A stretch of DNA of 56,187 nt, from positions 1-56,187 of the IMG/VR virus record IMGVR_UViG_3300036979_000103; one strand, 5' to 3'. Shown here in pieces: positions 1-13,200 of the stretch (its first letter is position 1; every line of letters begins with the position of its first letter). Below the pieces are notes generated by a model that had not been told where the DNA came from, did no database searches, and was given only the letters and a program-made list of their open reading frames with translations. The translations under genes were made by a program, and so were the position numbers. The stretch comes from a virus.

Positions 1-1234
1 TCATTTGTATATCCCAAGCTCTAACTTTATACCAAGGAACATCTTCATACTTATCTGCATCAAGATCCATGAACTTCCAGTCAAGAATGTTCACATTACC
101 ATCTTCTTCAATAGCTAAGAAATCCACAGTACCTGCAATTTTTCTTTTCTTATCAAATATTCTAACTTCAGACATAAATCTAGTTCCTTCAGGAAATGAA
201 TTAAGTCTTGCCTCTAGATTATCTTTAAGCATTTTATACATTCTTACATCCTTTGGATTTAACTTAGATACATAATTAGAATCATCTAATGGTTCTTCTC
301 TACGTAACCCTGTAGTAGGATCTACAAATACTAATTGTGCATGTTCAATATCAGCATGTCCATCTGTACCTTTTTCTCCTTTAAGATCATTTAAAGCTTT
401 TTTAAATCCTTCATCTCCAGGACCCTTAAATACTTTATCATAAAACTCTTTTACATAATCAGAAACTCTTCGTACAGCTTTTATATCACCTAATTGATAA
501 ACACCTTCATCTAATGTAATTTTATTAGATACATCTAATAAATCATTAAATACTTTTTCTCCATTAGAGAATTGGAAATATGCACTCTCTTCAGATACAT
601 CTATGTCTTCTATACTGGCTATCTTACCAGACAATACATCTAAAGATGCTTGATCAAATCCACTTCTTGCAAAGAATAATCCTTTAAGATAATCAACAAT
701 CTTATCAAACCAATTTTTAGCAAGAGTATTTTCTAATCTATTAGTTAAAACTTTAGCAATAGCTTCTTCTTTAAGTTTTAGATAATCTCTCTTACCATCT
801 TTCTGATAAGCTGGATTATTACCATAAGTAGCCACCACTTCATCTAATATAGGATTACCATTTATTTCTTTTAGAAGTTGTTGGTATAAGACTGGATTAG
901 TTTGTTTAATAATAGCTACAGCAAAGTGCATAGCTTCTTCAGGAAGAGCTTCATTCTCTTTTCCCTCTACCACTTGAATAAGTTTTTGCATGATTAAAGC
1001 AACACCATTAGCATCTACTTTCTTACCATCTACTACTACATTACTGACAATTTTATAATCAACACCAATCGATTTAATGAATTCTTTCATTAAGCTGATT
1101 AATTTTGGAGAAGCTTTCTGAGCAGCAGTTTCTTTAGCAATTTGTTTATCATATTCAATCTCAGCTAGAATAGGATTACCCACTCTAGCTAAAATTTCTT
1201 GAAATGCTGGATCATTTGGATTTGTACAAGCCAT
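1..1234 (-). CDS. PD-(D/E)XK superfamily nuclease, truncated at the window edge
   Basis: The frame is open from the ATG at 1234 to the left edge, giving 411 residues with no stop, so the C-terminus lies outside. Near the visible end it shows the PD-(D/E)XK core: a Glu in FMSEVRIF, then IAGTVDFLAI, then NILDWKF (the D-x-K pair), followed by an aromatic helix starting PWYKVRAWDIQ. This matches RecB/Cas4-like nucleases, which cleave DNA using Mg2+. The N-terminal 200 residues are helical and unrecognised. Its start overlaps the stop of the giant polymerase gene (TAATG), so the two are probably translationally coupled, which suggests it is a virion cargo or late protein processing DNA during entry or packaging. 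The nuclease fold is well supported; the role is inferred. Confidence 0.8.
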   Translation of the reverse strand, partial: MACTNPNDPAFQEILARVGNPILAEIEYDKQIAKETAAQKASPKLISLMKEFIKSIGVDYKIVSNVVVDGKKVDANGVALIMQKLIQVVEGKENEALPEEAMHFAVAIIKQTNPVLYQQLLKEINGNPILDEVVATYGNNPAYQKDGKRDYLKLKEEAIAKVLTNRLENTLAKNWFDKIVDYLKGLFFARSGFDQASLDVLSGKIASIEDIDVSEESAYFQFSNGEKVFNDLLDVSNKITLDEGVYQLGDIKAVRRVSDYVKEFYDKVFKGPGDEGFKKALNDLKGEKGTDGHADIEHAQLVFVDPTTGLRREEPLDDSNYVSKLNPKDVRMYKMLKDNLEARLNSFPEGTRFMSEVRIFDKKRKIAGTVDFLAIEEDGNVNILDWKFMDLDADKYEDVPWYKVRAWDIQM

Positions 1235-4200
1235 TAGTAACAGTCTTTTAGTTTATTAATTACATCTTCTTTATTCTCAGCTAAAGCATCATTGATATAT
1301 AGTTTAGCTTGATCAATTGTCATTTTATATTTAGTAGCAAAGTTAGTTAAAATTTGCTCTTTATCAACGTTTGAAAAGTCTTTTATTGTATCAAATGATT
1401 CAACACCTTCTTGTACAATTGCATTCAATTTAGAATCTATTTCAGCATTAGATATTTGTATATTAGAAGAAGATGGTAACACTTCCACCTCATCACTTGC
1501 TCTTGTTATAGCTGTATAGAACCATCTTGCAGCATCCCATGATTCAGCTACATAGTTTTGATTAACAAATACTTTTTTCCATTGAGACCCTTGAGATTTA
1601 TGTGCTGTAATAGCATATCCGTATGTAGCAATTGATATAGCAGGACTTAACTTTGTTCCTTTCTTAGTATTCATCATCCATCCATCTAATGCACTATATA
1701 GTCCTGGACTACTTTCTCTAGCAGCTTTTAATATTTGTGCATGATATATACTTGGTTTATCTACATTAGGTAGAAACAATGTAGGAACTTCTATTCCTTC
1801 ATTATTAACTACAAATGCTAAATAGATATCATACTTACTAGATTTTCCAAAATTGTCTGTAAATGTTATATCAAATTTTGTTGGTTCACCTCTTACATCT
1901 TTTGCATTAAACACTTCAGAGTTTGAATAATCAGAAGAGTTAGCTATAGAAATAATTGTCTCACCTGGATTCAATATATTTTTAGCAGCTTCGCCAAACT
2001 TAGCTTCTCTTGCTAATTTATTCATTAATAGTCTTTCATTATTTGTAGCAACAATCATAGCTACATCTTCATTAGCTTTTACAGCTTGTTTGAAGTTTTC
2101 TACAAATTCATTTTTAGATCTTGTCACTTTAAAATCTTCTGTAGATTCTGTAGGAACATATGATTTTTTATCATTTCTAATAACTGTAGCCACTTTTAAA
2201 ATACTACTATCTAAAGACTGACGTTTAACCTCTGTTAGTTCTGTCTTATCATTCTTCACTTCCTGCACCTTACCTTGGAATAAACCAGAATCTTCACCTA
2301 CAGGTTGTAATTGATAACTATCTCCCATAAAGATAAGTACATTGTTCTTACGTTTAGTTGAGTCTAATAAATCTGCCATCAATGTTTTCTCAATCATAGA
2401 AGATTCATCTATAATAATTACAGAGTTTTTAATATCAGCACTTTTCTCCCACTCTCCTTGGTCATTAGGTTCACCATATATTGTCTTATGTATAGTAGAA
2501 GCTACAGAACCAACACCAGTAGATTTTAGTTTATCATTTAACACCTTAGCTGCTTTGTTTGTAGGAGCAATAACTAGTATAGCTTTTCCTGCTTGCTTAG
2601 CATATTTTGCTATGTTCTCAGCTATTGTAGTTTTTCCTGTTCCTGCATATCCAGCTAACAAATAATGACCATCACCTTTTCTATCTATAAGCGTAGATAT
2701 TTCTTCTAATGCTTTTCTTTGTCCTGATGTGTAACCAATCTGTACATTTCTTAAATCAAATATAGAAGGTCTATTAAGTTGTTGTTCCATAAAAGGAGCT
2801 TCAGCTTCTGTAGGTTTAGAAAAATCATATACATACATTTTACCTTTTCCTTCAAACCATGATTTAGATGTAGGAAATTTAAATTCTTCAGCAGAAGTAA
2901 GTCCTTCTGATTTTAAAATTTGTTCTTGTCCACCAGCCTCACCTATTGTAAGTAGTCCTCTATTAGTCACATTAAATTCAACACCGTTGATGTTAGTTTT
3001 TGCTGTAGCTCCTACAGGAAGACCAATATATTCAAATTCTTTTTGAGTTCTGATTGTAGTAGTTTTTTGTCCACTAGCAATTTTTTCTTTATTATCAGGT
3101 TGTAAATTAATCGTTACTCTTTCAGGAGTTTCTTCAGTTACAGCTTCTGTAGGTCTAAGTTCTTCTCTTACTTCCATAAGTAATCTTGGAAACTCTTTAC
3201 CCCATTTACCTTTATCTTGTACATGCGTTAATTCTGCATTTCCTGTAGCTAATAATTTAATAATAGCTTCTGGATTTTGTTCAAAAGATTGTTTTATTAA
3301 ATCTTTCATAATTCTAGAAGAATTAGCATCCCATTCTTTTGTTCTAAGTCCTACTATTTTACCTCCTAAAGATTTTACTTGTGCAGGAGAATATTTTCCA
3401 GTTATATCATTTAAAAAACTTTGTACATCTAAAGGTTGATCTGTAACTTTACCAGCAAATGCTAATTTTGCTTTTTGAAAAGCAGTTTCAACATTTTTAA
3501 AAGTAACTTGTGGTAAATCTTTTCCAATATATTTAAAAACTCTAAAAGCAAAATTACTTAATTCAGCATTCTCTCCTGTACCTGCATAGATATTTATTTT
3601 TTCTCCACTCAATGCTTGTGCAGGTTTAGTTATAGTTGTTTCAGATGCAATAGCTGGTTTGCTAGGCATACCTGGTTGTAAAGGCATCACTCTTCTCATT
3701 GTAACTGTTATTCTATATGAACCTGGTTCATAAGATTTGCCATCTAATTTAGTTATTAATTCTGGTAAAAAACTATCTTGAGGTTTAGCAAAAGTTCTAT
3801 GATAAACTTCTCTGTTTACACCATCAACACCAAATACATATCCTGCACCTGCTTTAAGATCTAATTGTTTAGGAGAACCATCTCTTGATTCAATAGAGAA
3901 GTTTCCTGTTCCACCAATGTTAATTCCTATAACAGGATAACCAATTGCTGATCTACTTTCATCTACATCATTATGAGAACTAATAAAACTAGTTGGTTCA
4001 TAAAGATTAATGATAGCACCATCGTAATTAGTCATATCTACACCTGTAGCTTTTTGCATCAACTCTCTAAATCTTGGAGTGATAGGTGCTAAAGGTTGAT
4101 TGTTAATAGAACTATCATAGTATCCATATTTAGTTTTGTTTCCTGGATTTATAACATCTAGAATGTTCATAGATTGTTTTCCAGGATTATTTGATTTGTA

Positions 4201-7200
4201 ATCCCATCTTAATCCTAATCCAATCATTTTACTAGCAGCTGGACCTTTAAGCGTTCTAGCAGCTTGTTCTTCTAAGAATGGTTTTAAATAATCAAATAGT
4301 TCAAGTTGCTCATCTTTTGTAAGAGCTTCTTGATTTACATATATACCATCTTTAACTTTTACTCCTTTAGGTTCTCCAGCCATTTGTTTAGTTGCAGCTT
4401 GCGTAGGTTTATTTCTTTCAATGTATTTTTTATAAAATTCTGTATCTGTAGTAAATTTATAATTTCCAGAAGCATCTTCTCCAACATATATTTCTTGATC
4501 AGGAGTTGGATAAATATATAACTCGTTTCTACCTACTTTACTCATTGTATTCCAATTATCTTTATTCAAATACCAGTATTGACCATCAATGTTCAGTTGT
4601 CCTTTAGATACTTTCTTAGCTCCCATTTTTAAAAGAACAGATTCTGTATCTTTTGGAGATAATAAAATTTCTTCTTCCTCACTTACAGAAGAAACTAATA
4701 CTTCTGTTGGTAAAGATGTAGGAGCAACTTCTTCTTGACCTTGTGCAGAAAATGCATTAACAATGTCATCATCTTTCAATTCTTCTTGAATTGGCATACC
4801 TCCATTATCAATAGCAGAAGGAGTAAAATCTGTATTTATTTCAACAGCTCTGTTACCATCACCATATACATTAATTTGTTTATAGTAGTAATCATATCCT
4901 TTCACTTTAGGATCTGCATTATATATTTTTAATGGAATACGATTACCAAATTCATCAACATTATTTGTATACACTTTCTTATAATAGTATGCGTTATAAA
5001 GATCTTGTGAACCTTTTTGTTTCATAATAGCATAATCTTTCTTAGTGATTTCTAAACCAGTTGTAATGTTAATTTTCTTACCTTCCACATTAGTTACCAC
5101 TTTAGGAATCTTTAAGAAATCAGAAGACAATTGGAATGAATTAAATGTATCATTCAATACAATTAGTTTTCTTGATGTTTGTGTAACACCTTTCATTGAC
5201 TTAAAGTTTGGTAAGAAATAGATTAATTCATCTTCTCCTGTATTAGGATTCATTCTAACGCTTTTTTCATTGTACTCTCCTGTATAAGCATTAGGTTGTG
5301 GAGTGTGTACATACGGTCTAAACTCAGTGAATACATCTGTGTTTGTGAAATTGTTTCTTTCAAACATTCCATTCTCAAAAGCTTTAATACTTTTGTCAGC
5401 TCTAAGTTGTTCTATAATAGGAGCAATCTTAGCTGCATAATCTTCTACAGGAATAATGTTTCTTATAGATATAGCAGATTGTCCTGTTCCTTGTAGAATA
5501 GCTACATTAACAATGTTATTATAAAGAGCATTGAGTTCTGGACCAGAATCTCTTAACTCTCTCATCATACCTACATATAAATTCTCATTATATGCATCTT
5601 TAACATTTGCTTTAAGTTCTATAGATTTAGCAGATCCATCTCTATTTCCTGGTACAGGAACTAAATCTTGTAAGATTTGTACAGAAGGGTATTTTTGTTT
5701 AGCTTGTTCTAATTGATTAACCACTGCAGTTTCAGAATCTACAAGCAAAGGTTTAATCATATCTGACATAACTGTGTTATTCTGTATAACATAATCTATA
5801 AAAGAATTTTTGATTAAGTTAGCTATCTTCTCATAGTCATCAGCAGACATATATTTTCTTGTAGCATATCTTTTCAATGTAGATAATGTGTATGCTTTGA
5901 TTTCAGGAAGTTCTGATTTCATAATTGCACCAAAAGATCCAAATGATTTTGATAAAAGTTCAGCTTGTTCACCAATGAATGTATTCTTTAATACATCATT
6001 TACATTAGATATTAGATTAAAATTACTTGCATTGAATGTTCCCCATTCTTTTTTAAGAAGAGCATCTGAACTACCAAATCTTGTTGTGTCATAATTTACA
6101 GCTTGTGTGTAGCTGAATAATTGATCTGCTAATATTTTATATTTAATAAATTCATTCAATATTAAATGTTGTTCAGCATTCTTAAGTGCACTAAGTTCAC
6201 CAGTCTTTCCATACTCTTCTATGTTATCAAGAAGTTGTTCTACAGATATTGCAGCATCTTCTAATGCTTTTTCTGTTGTAGGGAATAAAGTTTTAATATA
6301 TCCTATATTACCTTTGTTAGCTACACTTTTAGAACCTGTGTTATCTAAGTATTCTAAATACTTCTCTATGATAGGTTGATTTAAAAATAATATTCCTTCA
6401 TTAGCAGCACCAATAGATTCTAAAAACATGAATGTAGAAACTACGACATCACTCTTTACAATCTTAGTAATGAATGGGTTGTTAGCAATATCCACAAATG
6501 CTGTAGCATATCCAGATAATCTATTTGAAATAAGTTGTTTACCATCAGCAGTTGTTGTTCCAGATAAAGAAACATAACTTCTACCATTAACATCAATTCT
6601 ATTATGAGGAAGAATTATATCTAAGTCTTCTATAAATCTTCTATCTTGTTCAGATAGTGTTGCAAGTTTAGCAGGATCTAAATACACTTTAGCTTTCTGT
6701 CTTAACGAAAGACTTGTAATATTAACAGCAGCAATACCTACCCATCTCTTAGCAGTTATGAATCCATGACGCATTTTTGTCATGTAGTTTCTATTGATAA
6801 GTCTTCCTTTAACTTTTGATTCAGTGTATCCTCTTTTAGTATCTAATAACTCAGACATTTTCTCTAATCCAGCATCATCAATAGGTGTAATCAATTTAAC
6901 AAAGTTTTCCTTAAGTGTAAGAAGTTCTTCTAATGAATCATAGTACTCATTCTCAAGAGATTTCTTATACATTGTATTTGCATAATCATTTTTTAATTGT
7001 TGATTAAGTTGATTCAATGAAAGTTTATCTTTATCTGCATTTAAATTCTCTTGTTGATTAACAATATATTCAGAAGGACTTAGATTTTTTTCAAATGCTT
7101 GTTCTATTATATTTTGTAAAAGTTTAGAATGGTAGTTGTAAAAGTCTATCTGATCATTAGTCATCAATGAATCAATATCTGCAATTGATTGTGCACTAGC

Positions 7201-10200
7201 TGATTCAATTATTCTTAATACATCAATTGTTTTTGATCTAAAATCATCGTATTTTTCAATTTTATTGATTTCTTTTTGAATGGTATCTTCATACACTTTA
7301 CCATAGAAAGCTTTAGTAGCTTGTTCAGATCCTTTATATGTAACTAATCTAACATCACCATTAGCATCAGTGTATATAGATTTAAGATACATATTCAATT
7401 TATCAATATCAAAATCCGATCCTGCTTTAGTAGTGATTTCTGAAGGTACTATCACTGTACTTCCCATATACTGTGGTAAGAATCCTTTCACTCTAAACAC
7501 TTCAACAGAAGATAGAGCTTGTGTAGGAATTCTAAATCCTATACCAGTTAATATCTTTTTACCTTCATCTGTTTTTAAATATTCAAGAATTTGTTCATCT
7601 GTCTTCTTTCCAAATTTATCTTTGAACCAATGAGGAAGCATCACTTCACAATAGCGTTTTTCATCCTCATCTTCATAGAACTTAAGTGTGTCATCTGTAA
7701 GCATCACATCTTTCTTTTCTTCTTCTGTAAGAGCAGCATATTGAGCCTTAGTAATCTTAACCCAACCTTCATCAGTCTTTCTTGCAAGACTTCTTCCTTC
7801 TGTAGCTTTCTCAAACATTGTAACAGGAGCTTGTACATGAGGAGCTCCACTCATTGATGGAGAGATTAATGCTTTATTTACTAATGAATATAGAATACTT
7901 TTAATTTGGAAATATGAAGGAGAAGCTTCGAATGGCATAGAGAATTGACCATCTTCATTTAATTGAATTGTATCTTTTGCATTTTCAGATAACTCTCTTC
8001 TCATCATTTCATACATCAATGTTTCAGATATTCTCTTGTTATCTTCAAGAGCATATCCATCACCAAGATCTACAACACCAATTTTATTTAGTAACTCATT
8101 ATATTCATTTAAGTTTAAAAGTCGCAATGCTTTTGTATTTCTTTCAGCAGCATTTTTAATTACTTCTTTTCTTTCAGGAGTGGCACCAACAGGTTCTCCA
8201 TTTTCATAAAGATCCACTGTAGATAATTTTGTAAGCTGAGAACCTCTTGTTTGAGTTTTCTCTCCCTCAGTCATAGTTTCTACTTGTGTACCATATATCT
8301 TCCAAGGAACCTCAACTATATTGTTTTCTCCATATTCAGAATTGTTAAAATCACCATTACCATCATATACATTATGAAGATCTTGTGCTCCCACCTTTCT
8401 ACCAGATACAACAATGCTGTATCCAATATTTTGATCAAACATATTGTCATACATTTTTTGTAGACTAGTTCCTTCAACCATGTGATAATAAAGAGGCATT
8501 TGAGATGTCTTATCTAATACAAGGTCTATTTCTTTTTTATCAGCTTTGTTTCCAGAGATGATAGGTTTTCTTACAGCAAGTTTATGCTTAGGCATATCAA
8601 ATTTCAACAATACAGCATCTTTTGCTTTCAATTCAGTGTTGTCACCATAAGTCCATGTAATATCTTTTCTAGAATCATATGCTCTTCTTGTGTAAGCCAT
8701 ATGCCATTGATGAAATGCTTCAGCTTGAGTAGTCCATTGTCCTTCTTTAAGAGCAATCTCTTTATGTGTATTATCCATTAACCAAGACATTCCATCTGAC
8801 TCATCTGTCTTAGCATATTTCTCTTTTATTTCTTTTGGAATATTTGGCATCATAGCAATACTACCAACAATATCTATATTGCTAAATGTAATAGTTTTGG
8901 TGTATGATTTATAATTATGATGTCCTGGTGCCTTCGCATCTAACTTAATATCTCCTACAGAGTTATATTGTCTTTTTAAGAAGTTATTATATTCAGGAGT
9001 ATCAAATGTTCTTCTTCTACCAGATAGGAATGATTTAATACGTTTTGTTTCATCTAGTTTTCCTTTCTCAGTTTTAAATTGATAAGGATCTCCAAATAAT
9101 ACTTTATGATATTCTTGATTGTTTATCTCATAGTTAATATTGACAAAGTTTATAAAATTCATCACTTCATCAAATGTAACTTTACCATCTAATTTATATT
9201 TCTTTAAAAACTCTGTATCAAATTTAGTAAGATAGTATTCATCTTCTCCAACCATTGATATTTGATTAGAACTAACCAATGTATCAATAGTTTCTTTTGA
9301 TATATCTTCTACAAAGTTTTTTATATGATTATCTATCTTGGTTCTATTCTTAACAATATACTTTTCAATTTTATCAAATGAATCTTCGTCTTTAATCATT
9401 TTTTCAATAGCTTCAACAATATCTTGAGGAAGAATATCTTTCATGATTCTAAGTTCTTGAGACTTAGCTCTTGTATATAGATTTTGTTTTCTATCTTCTT
9501 GTGCTAATTTTATATCATCAATTAAATAGTTATTGTATATGGTGTAGATTTTATCCCAATGGTTACCCTCAAGAACATCATCCATAGAAATAACATTACC
9601 TAAGTTCATCATCCATTCTGTGGAGCTATCTCCAGGAATAAGAACATAATATTTACCATTGATGTTTTGATTAATCTCTTGGACAAATCTTTCAGCAAGA
9701 CCTAATTTAGCTGTAGATTTATTTTTTCCAGTAAGTTCATTTTTACTTCCTTGGATATATTCCACTTTAATTTCAGAAATTCTATTTCCATCTTTATCAA
9801 AGAAAAGTCCTCCTGGTTTTAATATTTCACTTCCTCTAGAATATACATCATTCAATTGAGGCATTTTTTGTAAAAGCTCAGTTAATGTTTTAGATTCATT
9901 GAATGTATTTTCAAAATAAGAAGGAGCATTGTTTTCTGAGAATGCACCAATACGTTGTCCTTCCACACCAAAGTATGTAGAGTCTTGACTAGGATTATTC
10001 ACTTTAGTATGTAGTCCAGCTAATATTCTAAGAGGCCCATTGATATCTAATCTCTTAGCATCAAATGTCATTAACTCATTATTCTTACCTAAGTAAGTGT
10101 GAATAGAATCTACAGCATCTGTAAATAGTTTTACCTCAGATGTTTTCTTTCCTTTTACAATAGTTTCTTTATCACTAAGTGCATTGTAAGTTCCTTCAGA

Positions 10201-13200
10201 AAATTCTACACCTAATTTATTTAAGAAGCTTAGCATATCGTTAGATTTCTTAATAGGAAGATCTGCAATTGCTACTGTGTTTATTTTATAAACATTTTCA
10301 TTTTTACTATTCTTACCATAAGTAATCACTTCACTTTTAACCTTACCTAAAACTTTCATGTTATTAATCCATGAATCTGTAGTTTGTTTAACTATTGTAA
10401 ATATGTTAGCATTGTTTGTGTATACATCTCCTTCTTCAGAAATATATTGTATTAACGCTTCAGGTTTTTGTCTTGTAAATGTATTGAAGAATTGAATAAA
10501 CAATCTCCAATCTGACTCTTTGAATAGACCAAAATCAAATGTATGTGTTTCTCTATTTCCTCCTAATGCTGCAAATACAGAAAGATAGTTTGAATCTTCT
10601 TTTGCGAGCTCTATAAGTTTATTAGTAAACTCAGCAGGATCATTTGTATTATGTAATCTATCTAATAGTGTAGCAAACACTCTATTAAAGTTTAAAAGTT
10701 TTAATCCTCCAATATCAGAAAGATTATAATCAGGAATTTTTAATTCTTTTCCTTTCTGCACTTTAGTTTGGTTCAATGCTTTTCTTTCAGTTAATGTAGA
10801 TAACAAGAACTTAAGAGCTCCTGTAGAATGTTTCTTCCAGTCTACAGAGAATGTATCTTGTGCATATTCTTTTCCATTAGCATTCTCATCATTTATAGAT
10901 ATAACATCTTCTGCATTAAATGATATACCTGTTGTTCTTAAGAACTCAATAGATCTTTTAACAAGTTCATTATATCTTTTTTCACCTAATGCATCTACTG
11001 CTCCAACAGATTCATATTCTTCTTTAACTTGATTGAATACTTGTTCTCCTGTAAGTTTTTCAGGATTGAATAAAAGATCTTTTCTTCCTTCTCTAAAAAT
11101 AATAAGTTTCACCTTAGCAACCATATCTTGAATAAACTCATTGGTAGCTTTCTCAGATAATCCCTCTATTGCTCTATATTCTGGAGCCATTGATTTTGCT
11201 CTTTCTGATAGTTTTGTTTCTTTAAACTTACCAGAATCAATTGCATTAAATAATTGATTCTTCAAAGAAGGATTAATAATAAATGCTTTGAAGAAGTCTA
11301 CTATCTTCATAAAGAAATTACGTATAGCTTGACCTAATGATATAGCTTCTAATTTACCAAGTCTAAAATCAGCAAAGTCATCAGCAATTCTTTCTTTAAT
11401 TATTTTATCAGATATATATGGATCTGAATAATCATATTTTTTACCAGATTGTCTATCTGTAAATTCTCCTTTTTTATTTCTGAATTCAGTAAGTAAATTA
11501 TTCTTTTCAGTTTCTGTTAAGAAGTCAGACCATATAGCTTCAAATATTTCATGGTACTCTGTACCTTTTAATCCACCTCTAACAAACTTAGCAACACCAT
11601 CTTCAAATACACCCCATGCTCTTATATCTCCTCTTTCAATAATGTTTTCTAATATCTCAAAAGGAATGAAAGGAACCTTTTCTGCATGCCATAATTTGAA
11701 TGCTTCTAATTCAGAATTAGTCATTCTATCAATAGAGTCCTTTCCTTTTTCTCTAAACTCAGAAGGACCTTTTTTATTTCCAAAGTTAAAAGAAGAATCA
11801 AATGGTTTTTCTTCTGATACTTCTTCATCAGAAACTTCTTCTTCTGCTGGAGCTTCTTTCTTTTCTTTAGCTTTAGGAGCTGCTTGTTTAGGAGCATTTG
11901 CTAAATCTATTATTTCTCTACTAACTTTTATATTAGCAAATAGTTTTGCCTTCTCTTCTAATAAAAGATCTTTACCTAATGCTGCTTTAATATCATCTGG
12001 TACATTAGCTTCAGTAACTGGATTAGATGCTATTGTAGATAGATTAGAATCAATTGCATTTATTAATGGGCGTTCTGTAGAAAGTTTTGTAATAGTATCA
12101 TTATTAAGTATCTCCACCTCAACAATACTTTCACCATTCTCTTTAATTATCTTTCCTATAAATGATATAGGACCTGCATTAATAATATTAGATGTATTAA
12201 CTTTTTTATTATCTAATTTGTATTCACCAACAACATCACCATCTTCTTCAACAATAATCTCTTCTTCTATTTCTTCTTTAACTGGAACTCTATCATAAGG
12301 AAGAACTTCTTTATCTGTTATAAATGTATACTTTTGTTTATATGGATTGTTGTTATCTGTTGGTTTAGCTGTATGTGTAATCAATGGTGTATCTTCTGTT
12401 GAACGAGAAGATCCATCAGGATTTTTACTAGATAATAAATATGTTTGGTAGTTCTTCCAAATAACACGTTTTAAAGCACCATCTTTATCTACAACATATT
12501 CTGTAAACTTTTTAGAAGTTCCTTCTTCTAACGTTCTATTATTAACTGTAATGAATGCATCTTGAAGAGCATCCATGATTTCTTTTCTACTATTAGGAAT
12601 TGCAGACAATGGAAAAGATTTATCACCAATTTTAAATTCCATTGTATTAGTATCTATACCTATTTGACTAGGTGTAGATGTATCTGCTTTAGATCTCCAA
12701 AATAAAACGTTTTGTAAAAATTTAGAATAGTTATAATTTAATTTTACAGGTTTACCACTATTAGATTTTTCAATTAAGTCTTTTGCTAATGCATCTATAA
12801 CAGCAAATATATTACCTGCTTGTTTGTTTGTAACATTTTTATTATTTGCAAAATCTAAAAGATCACCATAGTTAATTAATGTGGTTCCTTTAGTAAAAGT
12901 TAAAAGCTCTCCATTGTGTTCAAACTTACCAGTTGTAACAACATTTAATAAACCATCTTGATTAGAAATTATATCTTCTCCATCTGGTCCAAGTATATCA
13001 GACATGTGATTGTCTTCATATACATCATTGATTTTGTTTTGTCTAGCTATTCCTCTTGATATAGCAAATGAATAAGGAGTGTATCCTTCTTGAGCAAATA
13101 CATCTTCTCTAAATATCTTGTAAGCTTCTAAAGCTTTTGCAGCTTCTATTTCTTGACCAGCTCTAACTTTTTCATATCCTCCTTCTGTATAAAGACTAGC

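Noticed and set aside
11642-12298. Plus-strand frame of 218 codons inside the polymerase gene
   Set aside because: Ser- and Leu-rich antisense shadow of an acidic, low-complexity part of the giant protein, with no start signal or context.
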